A stretch of 64,000 nt of DNA from Blastocatellia bacterium (GCA_035275065.1 DATENM010000018.1:52989-116988), one strand, 5' to 3'. Numbered from the stretch's first letter, positions 17,845-26,060 are shown. Translations and numbers: made by a program. Notes: generated by a model not told the origin, from the sequence alone.

Positions 17845-17926
17845 TCCCTGGCCCCGCTCTTCTAGCTTTCACCTGAACGCGCATGGCAAAATAAGAGTTC
17901 CGGAAAGTCTATACAGGAGAAGCGCA

Positions 17927-18481
17927 ATGAACCTCAGAAAATTCGCGCTATTGATGGCGGCGATACTTGCTCTGGCAATCGTCGCCGACGCGCAGCGCAC
18001 GAAGTCAAAGTCGAAATCGAAATCAAAAGCTAAAACATCAGCAAGCGCGACCAGCACGACCCCCGCTATGGCCGCCGATCCGGCGATGCAGCCCATCACG
18101 CCGACGCCGCAGGCCGCCGAACATAAGGTCGAAGGCGAAGTCCCGCGCATCACGGTCGAGGAGCTGAAAGCCAGGCTCGCCAAAAACGCGCCGGTCTTCA
18201 TCATTGACTCGCGCAGTCAGGGCTCGTACGACAACAGTGAGATGAAGATCAAAGGCGCGGTGCGCATCCCGATGGATGAGATCGAGGCGCGATTGAGCGA
18301 GATTCCACGCAACCGCGAGATCGTCATCTACTGTACCTGACCGAGCGAACACACTAGCGCCCGTGTGGCGCAGATGCTCCTCGACAAAGGCTACAAGCAG
18401 GTAAGCGCTCTGAAAGGCGGGTGGGATGCGTGGGTCGAGGCCGCCGGCCCCGCCGAACCGAAAGACAAACCGAAGCAGTAA
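17927..18481 (+). CDS. Rhodanese-like secreted protein with in-frame UGA (selenoprotein candidate)
   Basis: Predicted sulfurtransferase-fold protein of 184 aa if UGA at 18338-18340 (codon 138) is read through. ATG 17927 has CAGGAGAA in front. A signal peptide (LMAAILALAIVADAQ) leads into a Lys/Ser-rich linker (TKSKSKSKSKAK). The rhodanese domain runs from ITVEELKARL and includes FIIDSRSQGSYDNSEMKIKGA. The active-site segment reads IVIYCT-UGA-PSEHTSARVA. Related rhodaneses have a second Cys at the UGA position (YC-x-C-P-x-E). The frame stays open after UGA and completes the fold (VSALKGGWDAWVEAAG) to TAA 18479-18481. A hairpin follows UGA directly. Selenocysteine decoding is inferred. A TGC-to-TGA mutation or sequencing error would make it a pseudogene instead. 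Confidence 0.7.
18345..18371 (+). promoter_or_regulatory. Hairpin directly after UGA, possible bacterial SECIS element
   Basis: Starting 5 nt after the in-frame UGA, GCG and CACAC pair with GUGUG and CGC across a small AA/G internal loop. The apical 8-nt loop is UAGCGCCC. The apical loop begins 15 nt after UGA and carries a G at its third position. Distance and size are close to bacterial SECIS elements, but the fit to the consensus (G in the first two loop positions) is not exact. Confidence 0.4.
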
Positions 18482-18601
18482 GCGACACGGGGACGCGGCG
18501 ACCGGAGTCGTATAGCTTTTGCATATAGTCTCTTGTCGTTACGACATCTCGCCGTTATCTCCCTCGCCGCGTCACCGTGTCCCTGCGTCTCCGCGTCGCT
18601 C
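18482..18601. repeat. Octamer-armed palindromic repeat (GACACGGG type)
   Basis: The left arm is made of octamers CGACACGG, GGACGCGG and CGACCGGA. The right arm is five octamers from 18561 (CCCTCGCC, GCGTCACC, GTGTCCCT, GCGTCTCC, GCGTCGCT). A ~54-nt AT-richer centre separates them. It begins at the first base after the rhodanese stop codon and ends 4 nt before the cupin start codon, filling the whole intergenic space. Related copies are at 30680, 44087 and 53592. Confidence 0.8.
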
Positions 18602-18604
18602 GTT

Positions 18605-18997
18605 ATGATCGTCAACAACCGCCATCGCGCCAGCGTCATCAAGACCCGCCACGGGTCAGAGATTCGTCCGCTCGTTGACCGCACGACGAGCGCCATCACC
18701 CGGTGCAGCCTCGCCGAAGAAGTGCTATTGCCCGGCCAGGCGGTAACACCGCACCGCCACCGCGAGATCGAAGAGATTTACTACATCGTCGAAGGTCGCG
18801 GCGTGATGACGGTCGGCGACGAACAGCAAGAGGTCGCGGCGGGCGACGCTATCTATGTGCCGCGCCACCAGCGCCACACGCTCAACAACACCGGCACCGA
18901 GCCGATCCGCCTGTTGCTGGTCTGCGGCCCCGCCTTCTTTTATGAAGATGAAGTTCTGGATAAAAACGAAGACACGAACGAGGAGGCGAACGAGTGA
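18605..18997 (+). CDS. Cupin-domain protein
   Basis: 130-aa single-domain cupin, a small beta-barrel that normally binds one metal ion. ATG 18605 is chosen; the frame is open upstream but that part is translated repeat sequence. Cupin motif 1 is PHRHREIEEIYYIVEGRG and motif 2 is PRHQRHTLNNTG, so the metal-binding His and Glu ligands are present. The C-terminus is acidic (DKNEDTNEEANE). No substrate can be inferred. There is no clear ribosome binding site because the repeat reaches to within 4 nt of the start. It converges on thiL. Confidence 0.8.
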   Translation: MIVNNRHRASVIKTRHGSEIRPLVDRTTSAITRCSLAEEVLLPGQAVTPHRHREIEEIYYIVEGRGVMTVGDEQQEVAAGDAIYVPRHQRHTLNNTGTEPIRLLLVCGPAFFYEDEVLDKNEDTNEEANE

Positions 18998-19018
18998 AGG
19001 CAACGCCAACCGATGCGC

Positions 19019-20032
19019 TCAAATCTGATGCTCGTATCCCGCAGGGCGCAGTGCTTCGAGCCGGCCATCGCGTTCCAGTCGTAGCCCGCCGCCCGCAGTA
19101 ATCTCGCCAATCGCCGTGATCGGCACCGCCACTTCGCTCGACAGGTTGCTGATATGCGCATGCTCTTCGGGACGCGCGGTGAATAACAGCTCGTAGTCTT
19201 CGCCGCCATGCAAGGCCAGCCGTAGCGGTTCGCTCGCTAGCTCAACGGCAAGCGAAGTCGCCGCACCGGCAATCGGAATGGACCCGGCTCTGAGGATTGC
19301 TCCGCAACCGCTTTCGTCGAGAATATGCGCGAGGTCTGTGCTAAGGCCATCGCTGACGTCAATCATCGCCGTCGCCAATCCGCGCTCGCCGAGCATGCGG
19401 CCTAGCGCGAGCTGCGGCGCGGGGCCGAGATGTTTCAGCATAGCTGCGGCGCGCGCCGCACTCATATCGCCTTCGTCATCGGCAGCATCATCTGTCAGGC
19501 GATGGCCGCGCTCCAGTAGCAACAGCCCTGCTATTGACGCGCCAAGCGCGCCGGTCACATAAATGAGATCGCCGGCTTGCGCGCCGCTCCGACGGACGGC
19601 TCGCCCTATGCCGCACTCGCCGAGCGCAATCGTATCAATGAAGAGTGAATCAACCGAGCTTGAGGTGTCGCCGCCGATGATCGCCACGCCGCTCTGTTCC
19701 GCATAAGCCATCAGGCCATCGAATAGCGCTTCGATGAACAAGGGCGATAGCGTGGAGGGCAGCGCGATGCTCACCATCGCGTAACGCGCCGCGCCGCCCA
19801 TGGCCGCGATGTCGCTCAGAGTCACCGCCAGCGCCTTCTGTCCCAACAGTCGCGGCGGCGACCAGTCACGGCGGAAATGGACGCCTTCGGCCAGCAAGTC
19901 GGAACAGGCTAACAGCTCGTGCGCGCCGCCGATCTGCAAGACCGCCGCGTCGTCGCCGATGCCGAGGCTAACGCCCGCGGCGGCGCGCGCGCGGGCGCGT
20001 AAGCGGGCGATGATTTCACGTTCGCCGGGCAT
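19019..20032 (-). CDS. thiL: Thiamine-monophosphate kinase
   Basis: Phosphorylates thiamine monophosphate to thiamine pyrophosphate with ATP, the last step of cofactor synthesis. ~337 aa of the AIR-synthase/PurM fold. Signature segments are GIGDDAAVL (Mg-ATP binding), ACSDLLAEGVHF, QKALAVTLSDIAAMGG, IIGGDTSSS and MIDVSDGLSTDLAHIL. ATG 20032 is preferred over an upstream GTG. No other thiamine gene is nearby. The gene is convergent with the cupin gene and divergent from the zinc-ribbon protein. Confidence 0.93.
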   Translation of the reverse strand: MPGEREIIARLRARARAAAGVSLGIGDDAAVLQIGGAHELLACSDLLAEGVHFRRDWSPPRLLGQKALAVTLSDIAAMGGAARYAMVSIALPSTLSPLFIEALFDGLMAYAEQSGVAIIGGDTSSSVDSLFIDTIALGECGIGRAVRRSGAQAGDLIYVTGALGASIAGLLLLERGHRLTDDAADDEGDMSAARAAAMLKHLGPAPQLALGRMLGERGLATAMIDVSDGLSTDLAHILDESGCGAILRAGSIPIAGAATSLAVELASEPLRLALHGGEDYELLFTARPEEHAHISNLSSEVAVPITAIGEITAGGGLRLERDGRLEALRPAGYEHQI

Positions 20033-20151
20033 GGCCAAGGATGTTATCACCCGCGCGCCGCCCGCAACAATTACTGTAGAATCGCCCCCGGCCCTGTTGT
20101 AGAATGCAATCGCTCTGCCTCCGAGTAGTCACCCAAGCTGGATAGCTTTCT

Positions 20152-20676
20152 ATGAAATCACCTACAGGCGAACTACTCCATCTGCGGGCCGAGGCGAATG
20201 CAGAACGCCAGCCGACCGGATTCACCGGCGGCCTTGACCTGTACGACGAGCTGGCCGATTTCTTTAGTCTTTCGTCCGAAGCTCAGCCAACCGATCACCG
20301 CTTTGAAGCTCGACCTGCGACCGCGCCGCATGCGCAGCCGTCCGCACAGACGCCCCCCGTCGCCGTTGAGACACCGCCGCCAGCGAACAGCGGCGTGCTT
20401 TCACCATCAGAAGATGTCATCCGAATCACCGGCGCGCTCGAAGGCTTTGTGGCCGCGAAAACCGCAAGCGCCGCAAAGAACACCTGTGGTGATTGCGGCC
20501 AGCTATCCGACAGCGGCGAGTTGTTCTGTATTCACTGCGGCGGGCTGCTTGAACAGGTGGCGGCGAATGCCGAAACCGCCATCGCCCTGGCGGGGCTCTG
20601 CGACGACTGCGGCATGATGATCGAAAACGACGAAATCTTCTGCCCGTCGTGCGGCTCGGTGATGGCAAACGCCTGA
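20152..20676 (+). CDS. Double zinc-ribbon protein of unknown function
   Basis: 174 aa. The N-terminal ~100 residues are low-complexity and Pro/Ala-rich with an acidic helix (LYDELADFFSLSSEA). The C-terminal ~75 residues contain two zinc ribbons, CGDCGQ...FCIHCGG and CDDCGM...FCPSCGS. All eight cysteines are present in C-x2-C pairs. It probably acts as a protein or nucleic-acid interaction module. It converges on the isc operon's last gene, leaving ~50 bp between them. No named family was recognised. Confidence 0.72.
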   Translation: MKSPTGELLHLRAEANAERQPTGFTGGLDLYDELADFFSLSSEAQPTDHRFEARPATAPHAQPSAQTPPVAVETPPPANSGVLSPSEDVIRITGALEGFVAAKTASAAKNTCGDCGQLSDSGELFCIHCGGLLEQVAANAETAIALAGLCDDCGMMIENDEIFCPSCGSVMANA

Positions 20677-20726
20677 CCGTAGGCCATCACCGGCTCGCTT
20701 CAATGCAACAATCCAAAGACGCGATT

Positions 20727-21086
20727 TCAGCGGCGCGCATCCGCGAGCGCGGCGCGTAAGGCTTCGATGGCCAGGCTGGCGCAATGCTGTTTGGCGACCG
20801 GCAAGCGGCCGAGCGCATCGGCGACATCTTGCTTCGTCATCGCTTCAATCTCGACGAGCGCCCGGCCAATGATCAACTCTGTCAGCACCGAAGCCGCGGC
20901 AATCGTCGGCGGGCACCCCGAGGCTTTGACGCGCGCCTCGCTCACACGGTCTCCGTCCAGGCGCACCGTCAGCCGTATGCGATCCATGCAGACTTGATTC
21001 GTCACATCGCCGATGCCTGAAGGATGCTCAAGCTCGCCGACGTTGCGCGGATTGGCGATGTGCTCGGCCACCTGCGGCGTGTACAT
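20727..21086 (-). CDS. Accessory IscU-like Fe-S scaffold
   Basis: 119-aa NifU-N/IscU-fold protein. Aligned to the IscU encoded at 26105, it keeps the three ligand cysteines (QVCMDRI, ASGCPPTI, KQHCASLA) and the Asp two residues after the first Cys. The HscA-recognition motif LPPVK is changed to LPVAK. It ends the isc operon and starts 2 nt after the stop of the second cysteine desulfurase, so the two are translationally close and probably work as a pair. A role as a specialised scaffold or sulfur acceptor is inferred; chaperone dependence looks reduced. Confidence 0.82.
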   Translation of the reverse strand: MYTPQVAEHIANPRNVGELEHPSGIGDVTNQVCMDRIRLTVRLDGDRVSEARVKASGCPPTIAAASVLTELIIGRALVEIEAMTKQDVADALGRLPVAKQHCASLAIEALRAALADARR

Positions 21087-21088
21087 AA

Positions 21089-22300
21089 TTATTGTGAAGG
21101 GGAAAACCGCGAAAGGCCGGATTCCATGCCCGTCGCTTCTTCGTCTGGGCGCATCTCGCGCAAGCGAGCGACGATCTCTTCGAGCGCGGCCAGCGCCGTA
21201 TCGATCTCCTGGCGCGAAGTCAGCGCGCTCAGGCTGACGCGCAAGCTGCCGCGCACCTGCTCGCGCTCAAGGCCCATCGCCGTCAGCACATGGCTCGGCT
21301 CTAATGATCCAGAAGCGCACGCCGAGCCGGTAGACACGGCGATGCCCTGCAAATCAAGCGCGATCAGCAAGCTCTCGCCGTCAACCCCGGCGAAGCTCAG
21401 GTTCGATATGTTCGGCACTCGCTGCTGCGCGTCGCCGTTCACCTGAACACCATTGATGCGCGCCATCACTGCTTGCTCGAAATCATTTCGCAATTCGCGC
21501 ATCCGCTCGCCGCGCTCGTCCAGATGCAAGCGCGCGAGCTCGGCGGCGCGGCCCAGGCCGACAATGCCGGCGACATTCTCTGTGCCGGCGCGGCGGTCGC
21601 GCTCGTGATGCCCGCCGGTCATCTGCTTTGCCAGGCGCACGCCTTTCTTGATGAACAGCGCGCCAACGCCTTTCGGCCCATGAATCTTGTGCCCCGACAG
21701 CGACAGCAGATCAACGCCGAGCCGTTTCACATCAACCGGAATCTTGCCGACCGCTTGCACCGCGTCGGTGTGCAGGTAGAGATGCTTCTGCCCGCGCTCG
21801 CGGCGATCACGGACGATGGCGGCGATGGCTTCGAGAGGTTGAATCGCCCCGGTTTCGTTATTGGCGTGCATCACGGAGATCAGTGTCGTGTCGTCAGTGA
21901 TAGCAGCGCGCAGATCATCTACGCAGACGATGCCGTTAGCTCGCACCGGAAGATAAGTCACTCTCGCGCCTGTCTGTTCGAGGGCCTGACAGGTGGCAAG
22001 CACCGCCGGGTGTTCAATCTGCGTGGTGATGAGATGACCGTCGTCGTGCGCCGCGGCGATGCCGCGAATGGCGAGATTATCGGCTTCGGTGCCGCCGCCG
22101 ACAAAAACGATTTCGCCGGGCGCCGCGTTGATCAGCGCCGCAACCTCGCGGCGGGCGCGCTCGACGATTGCCTTGGCGCGCTGGCCGAAGCCATGCACCG
22201 ATTGCGCGTTGCCATAGACTTCACTGAAGCAAGGCAACATCGCCTCGATGACTTCGGGCAAGACGGCGGTCGTCGCGCTGTTGTCTAAGTAAACCCTCAT
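21089..22300 (-). CDS. Second cysteine desulfurase (IscS/NifS family)
   Basis: 403-aa PLP enzyme converting cysteine to alanine and protein-bound persulfide. It starts MRVYLDNSATTAV. It has HANNETGAIQPLE, HTDAVQAVGKIPVD and [16 protein letters not shown] (PLP-Lys), and the catalytic loop TGSACASGSLEPSHVL (Cys). It resembles NifS-type enzymes more than the upstream IscS ([16 protein letters not shown]). The 88-bp space from iscX is filled by a CAGTTGC heptamer repeat that reaches within 2 nt of the ATG, so no Shine-Dalgarno is visible. Its partner is probably the IscU-like protein next to it. Confidence 0.9.
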   Translation of the reverse strand: MRVYLDNSATTAVLPEVIEAMLPCFSEVYGNAQSVHGFGQRAKAIVERARREVAALINAAPGEIVFVGGGTEADNLAIRGIAAAHDDGHLITTQIEHPAVLATCQALEQTGARVTYLPVRANGIVCVDDLRAAITDDTTLISVMHANNETGAIQPLEAIAAIVRDRRERGQKHLYLHTDAVQAVGKIPVDVKRLGVDLLSLSGHKIHGPKGVGALFIKKGVRLAKQMTGGHHERDRRAGTENVAGIVGLGRAAELARLHLDERGERMRELRNDFEQAVMARINGVQVNGDAQQRVPNISNLSFAGVDGESLLIALDLQGIAVSTGSACASGSLEPSHVLTAMGLEREQVRGSLRVSLSALTSRQEIDTALAALEEIVARLREMRPDEEATGMESGLSRFSPSQ

Positions 22301-22302
22301 CG

Positions 22303-22390
22303 CAGTTGCCAGTTGCCAGTTGCCAGTTGCCAGTTGTCAGTTATCAGTTGTCCGCAGGGCACCGTGTCCGGCAACCGGCAACTGACAACT
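22303..22390. repeat. Heptamer-armed palindrome (CAGTTGC)7
   Basis: Seven tandem heptamers (CAGTTGC x4, CAGTTGT, CAGTTAT, CAGTTGT) run from 22303 to 22351. A GC-rich centre and a shorter inverted arm (GGCAACTGACAACTA) complete the palindrome. It occupies the entire space between iscX and the second desulfurase: its inverted arm includes the iscX stop codon and its first unit lies 2 nt from the next start codon. A relative is at 44788-44845. Confidence 0.88.
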
Positions 22391-22604
22391 ACCCATGCTC
22401 TTCCTGCCACTCGTCGTACCAGGCCATCTGGATGGCTTCGAGCTTCTTTTCGTTCGAGCCTTTCGGGTCACCGGTGAAGCCGTCGAGCGCCAGCACCCAG
22501 TGATAGAGGTCTGTGAAGCGCACACTCAACGGGTCAACGTCCGGGTGCGCTTCCAGCAGTCGTATGCCGATCTCTTCGACGTCCGTCCAGTCCACTTCCG
22601 CCAT
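22389..22604 (-). CDS. iscX: Fe-S cluster assembly protein IscX
   Basis: 71-aa acidic protein, matching the usual ~66-70 aa. It starts at ATG 22604 with GGGAGG upstream. The family signature is complete: WTDVEEIGIRLLEAHPDVDP, VRFTDLYHWVLALDGF and LEAIQMAWYDEW. IscX binds IscS and acts as an iron-dependent regulator or frataxin-like modulator of cluster synthesis. It lies 34 bp after fdx in the conserved isc order. Confidence 0.95.
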   Translation of the reverse strand: MAEVDWTDVEEIGIRLLEAHPDVDPLSVRFTDLYHWVLALDGFTGDPKGSNEKKLEAIQMAWYDEWQEEHG

Positions 22605-22638
22605 TGGGCCTCCCTTTCATAAACCGCCAATCGTCAAC

Positions 22639-23028
22639 TCAATCAGCGATCTCGACCGTCACATCGCCGCGGACGACCGCCTGACAGCCGAGCCGCGAAT
22701 GCAGGGTGACGCTGTCGGCCATGTAGACGCGGTCTTCTTCGTCCTCGTCCATCTCTGTCAGGTTCGCTTCGCCCTGTTTGACGATGACGTGACAGGTCGT
22801 GCAGGCGCAGTTGCCGCCGCACGAGTGCTCAAGATCGATGCCATAGTTGAGCGCGATGTCGAGCAGCGAGCCTTCCCTGCCGTGTTCGTGGTACGGCGTC
22901 ACGCCCGGCTGGTATTCGACCGTCACCGGCGCTTCGCCTTTGCGCAAGAATGTAACCTGATACACTTTTTGTGCGGCCTCCGGCCGTTCATCGATCACGG
23001 CGCTGCCGGTTGCTTCTTTTGCTTCCAT
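22639..23028 (-). CDS. fdx: [2Fe-2S] ferredoxin of the ISC system
   Basis: 129-aa adrenodoxin-like ferredoxin that supplies electrons for cluster assembly. It is slightly longer than E. coli Fdx owing to an N-terminal extension. Cluster ligands are visible as HSCGGNCACTTC (C-x5-C-x2-C pattern) and RLGCQAVV (fourth Cys). The conserved MADSVTLHSRLGCQ region is present. The start is 3 nt after the hscA stop codon, indicating tight coupling. Confidence 0.93.
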   Translation of the reverse strand: MEAKEATGSAVIDERPEAAQKVYQVTFLRKGEAPVTVEYQPGVTPYHEHGREGSLLDIALNYGIDLEHSCGGNCACTTCHVIVKQGEANLTEMDEDEEDRVYMADSVTLHSRLGCQAVVRGDVTVEIAD

Positions 23029-23031
23029 AAT

Positions 23032-24909
23032 TCAGCCTTCCGCCACCTCGGATGCCTTGCGATCTTTCAACGCCGCAAGCAGGGCGCTATCCATAATCAA
23101 TTCGGCCAGGTGATGCGCCGCCTCGTCGAGCTGTTTAATGCGCGCGCGGATCAAGCGATGATCTTCGCCGGCGACGGCTTCGCGCAATTCGCCAATCGCC
23201 CGGCGAATCTGCTCGCGCTCCTCTTCCCCGACCAGCTCGCCGCGCTCGGCGAGCGCTTTCTCTGAAGCGCGCAGCACGGTATCGGCTTCGGTGCGCGCTT
23301 CGACCAGTTGGCGCTTGCGCATGTCTTCTTCGGCGAACTCCATCGAATCCATCAACATCTTTTCGATCTGCTCGTCGTTCAGGCCATAAGACGGCTTGAC
23401 CTCGACCGACTGCTGCTGACCTGTGCGCACGTCCGTAGCGTTCACGGTAAGAATGCCGTTGGCATCGATCAAGAAACGCACTTCGATGCGCGGCAAGCCG
23501 GCGGGTTGCGGCGAGATGCCCTTGAGCGTGAACTTCGCCAGGCTGCGACAATCATCGGCCATCTCGCGCTCGCCTTGCAGCACATGAACATCGATGCCGG
23601 TCTGGTTATCCACCCAGGTCGTGAACATCTCGGCAGCCGATGCCGGGATGGTCGAGTTGCGATTGATGATCTTGGCGACCACGCCGCCCATGGTTTCGAT
23701 GCCCAGGCTGAGCGGTGTGACATCCAACAGCAACAGGTCGCGGCGACCGCCGGAGAGGATGTCAGCTTGAATCGCCGCGCCGAGCGCCACCACTTCGTCG
23801 GGGTTAAGCTCTGTATGCGCCCGCCGCTTGAACAACGCTTCAACGCGATGGCGCACCAGCGGAATGCGCGTCGAGCCGCCAACCATTACGACCTCGTCAA
23901 TCTGCTCGGGGTCAAGGTCGGCGTCTTTAAGCGCCTGCTTGCATGGGCCGAGCGTGCGCTCGATTAAATCAACGATCAACTGCTCGAACTCGTCACGCGT
24001 CAACTCACGGTGATAAGCGACGCCGCGCTCTGCCAGGTTAATCGCGATCTGCGCGCGGTCGCTTTTTGAAAGCTCGTGCTTGGCGGCAATGACCGCTTTG
24101 CGAATCGCCTGAAATGCGGCGTGGTCGCGGCTCAGGTCTTTGTCGGTTTGTGATTTGATTTCGTCTAGCACCAGCGCGATCAAGCGATTATCGATGTCGT
24201 CGCCGCCCAGATGCGTGTCGCCGTTGGTCGCCAGCACTTCAAAGATGCCTTCGCGCAGCCGCAGGATCGAGATGTCAAAGGTGCCGCCGCCGAGATCATA
24301 AACCGCGATGCGCGCTTCGTCGCGCTTGTCTATGCCGTAGGCCAACGAGGCCGCCGTCGGCTCGTTGACGATACGCAGCACTTCAAGCCCTGCCAGGTGG
24401 CCCGCATCTTTGGTCGCCTGACGCTGGGCATCGTTGAAGTAAGCCGGCACAGTGATCACCGCCTGCGTCACCTCTTCGCCAAAGAATGTCGAGGCGCGCT
24501 CTTTCAGATCGCGCAGCACGAAGGCGGAAATTTCAGGCGGCGTAAACTGGCGGTCGCCCATCTGAAAACGGATCACCTGTTGGCTTCCCGCGGCAATTTC
24601 AAACGGCACGAGCGCCAGGTCTTCCTGCACATCTGCGCTGCCTTTGCCCATGAATCGCTTCACGGAATAGATGGCTTTGCGGGGCTCGGTGATCAGCCGC
24701 TCGCGCGCTTCTTCGCCGACCAGCAGACGCTTCTCGGCGTTGTCGTAGTAAACAATCGAAGGCACCAGCGCGTTGCCTTCCGGGTCGCGGATCACCTGCG
24801 GGCCGCTTTCGCTCATGTAAGCGACCAGGCTGTTGGTGGTGCCCAGATCGATGCCGACCACGCGGCTCGATTTCGGGCGACCAGTTAGACTTAATTCAAT
24901 CAGTGGCAT
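23032..24909 (-). CDS. hscA: Hsp70-type Fe-S chaperone HscA
   Basis: 625-aa DnaK-family ATPase that helps pass Fe-S clusters from IscU to targets. The ATPase domain has [46 protein letters not shown] and [13 protein letters not shown]. The substrate-binding domain contains [13 protein letters not shown] and [16 protein letters not shown] helical lid with charged coils runs to the C-terminus. It starts 3 nt after the hscB stop codon. Placement between hscB and fdx distinguishes it from DnaK. Confidence 0.95.
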   Translation of the reverse strand: MPLIELSLTGRPKSSRVVGIDLGTTNSLVAYMSESGPQVIRDPEGNALVPSIVYYDNAEKRLLVGEEARERLITEPRKAIYSVKRFMGKGSADVQEDLALVPFEIAAGSQQVIRFQMGDRQFTPPEISAFVLRDLKERASTFFGEEVTQAVITVPAYFNDAQRQATKDAGHLAGLEVLRIVNEPTAASLAYGIDKRDEARIAVYDLGGGTFDISILRLREGIFEVLATNGDTHLGGDDIDNRLIALVLDEIKSQTDKDLSRDHAAFQAIRKAVIAAKHELSKSDRAQIAINLAERGVAYHRELTRDEFEQLIVDLIERTLGPCKQALKDADLDPEQIDEVVMVGGSTRIPLVRHRVEALFKRRAHTELNPDEVVALGAAIQADILSGGRRDLLLLDVTPLSLGIETMGGVVAKIINRNSTIPASAAEMFTTWVDNQTGIDVHVLQGEREMADDCRSLAKFTLKGISPQPAGLPRIEVRFLIDANGILTVNATDVRTGQQQSVEVKPSYGLNDEQIEKMLMDSMEFAEEDMRKRQLVEARTEADTVLRASEKALAERGELVGEEEREQIRRAIGELREAVAGEDHRLIRARIKQLDEAAHHLAELIMDSALLAALKDRKASEVAEG

Positions 24910-24912
24910 TCG

Positions 24913-25593
24913 TTACAATTCCTCTCTGATGTCGCGAACGAGATTGCGAACGTACGAGCGGTGCGACAGCAACTGGCTCATGCGGTCGAGCACCGATTTG
25001 CGCGCCGCTTCGTCGGCATCGCGATCAACCGCTGCATCCCAATCCGCGAACAGCGCGAAGAGTCGCGCGTCAATGTCACTCAATTTATCTTTCAACCCGC
25101 TGAGCGCTGCGTCGAGCGCCGCGCGCGCCTGTTCGACTTCGTCGGCGTCGCCCATTTTCTTTGCGGCCTTCATCTCTTCGATCTGCATATTCAGCTCGAA
25201 GACCTCTTCGAGCAGGTCGGGCGGCGCTTGCTTTTCGGCTTCCTTGTAGCCGGCAAGCCTGAGCAGGTACTGCGCCCGCGCCGTGCGGTCGCGCAGTGTG
25301 CGGTAGGCGTCGTTGAGCCGCGAGGCGCGCTCGACACTGGCCTGGCGCTCGGCGTCCGAGGCGTTCATAAAGTAATCGGGATGAAGCTGGCGGCTGAGCG
25401 CGTAGAAATTCTTCTCCAGCTCTGTTTCATCGAGGCCGAGCTTGCGCGGTAGGCCGAAGAAAGCGAAATAATCCAGGTCGGCGGCGAGCGGCAGAACACC
25501 GCCACAGGCGGCGCAGAAATGCGCGCCATCAGACGCCGCCCCGCAATGCGGACAGGCGCGCGACGTGACTTCGCTGGTGCTAGCTTCGGCCAT
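24913..25593 (-). CDS. hscB: Co-chaperone HscB with N-terminal zinc ribbon
   Basis: 226-aa J-domain protein that delivers IscU to HscA. The J domain includes FFGLPRKLGLDETELEKNF and the HPD motif in LSRQLHPDYF. The C-terminal HSCB oligomerisation helices (EEVFELNMQIEEMKAAKK) follow. An N-terminal extension of ~35 residues carries C-x2-C pairs (RACPHCG...HFCAACGG), a predicted zinc site absent from E. coli HscB (171 aa) but resembling the tetracysteine domain of eukaryotic HSC20. It is located between iscA and hscA. Confidence 0.93.
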   Translation of the reverse strand: MAEASTSEVTSRACPHCGAASDGAHFCAACGGVLPLAADLDYFAFFGLPRKLGLDETELEKNFYALSRQLHPDYFMNASDAERQASVERASRLNDAYRTLRDRTARAQYLLRLAGYKEAEKQAPPDLLEEVFELNMQIEEMKAAKKMGDADEVEQARAALDAALSGLKDKLSDIDARLFALFADWDAAVDRDADEAARKSVLDRMSQLLSHRSYVRNLVRDIREEL

Positions 25594-25727
25594 GTTAGCT
25601 CTCGATCAAAAAAATAATGGTTGAGCCCTCGCGCACCCAACCATCAAGCTCTGCTGAATTCCGTTTCAATCCACGCTTCAGGTGATAAAGCCGAGGCGGC
25701 AAAGGTCGCGCAACATCGGGCGATGGG

Positions 25728-26060
25728 CTAGACCGCGAACGATTCGCCGCAGCCACAGTCGCCCGAAGAGTTCGGGTTGATGAATGTGAAGCCGCGCTGC
25801 ATCAAGCCTTCGTCTTTCCAGTCGAGCGTCGCGCCATTCAGATAAAGCAAGCTCTTCATGTCAACAAAGACTTTGACGCCGTCATGCTCGAAGACGCGAT
25901 CCCCGGGGCGCTGCTCGGTGTCGAGCGCCAGGTTGTAGCTCAGGCCGGAACAGCCGCCGCCCTGCACGCCGACGCGCAGGCCGCCTTCCGTCAAGCCGTT
26001 ATCGCGCATGATCTCACGAATCCGCGCCGCCGCTTGTTCCGTCAGTTGAAGCACCTTCAC
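25728..26060 (-). CDS. iscA: A-type Fe-S carrier protein IscA
   Basis: 110-aa HesB/IscA-family carrier that transfers clusters to apoproteins. It starts at GTG 26060 after AGAGGGAT. The three conserved cysteines are present: VQGGGCSGLSYNL and GDCGCGESF (C-x-C near the C-terminus). It lies 44 bp after iscU; the 134 bp before hscB holds no gene. Confidence 0.94.
   Translation of the reverse strand: MKVLQLTEQAAARIREIMRDNGLTEGGLRVGVQGGGCSGLSYNLALDTEQRPGDRVFEHDGVKVFVDMKSLLYLNGATLDWKDEGLMQRGFTFINPNSSGDCGCGESFAV

Noticed and set aside
18533..18604. N-terminal extension of the cupin gene, and other DAKDAK, TEAQRHRG or LGVLAVQ-type peptides at 17654-17884, 43871-44092 and 43717-44046.
   Set aside because: These are translations of palindromic octamer repeats, not protein genes; no ribosome binding sites are associated.
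22303..22351. Tandem CAGTTGC units considered as a CRISPR-like or VNTR array.
   Set aside because: There are no spacers and the unit is only 7 nt; the inverted arm on the other side shows it is part of a palindrome.
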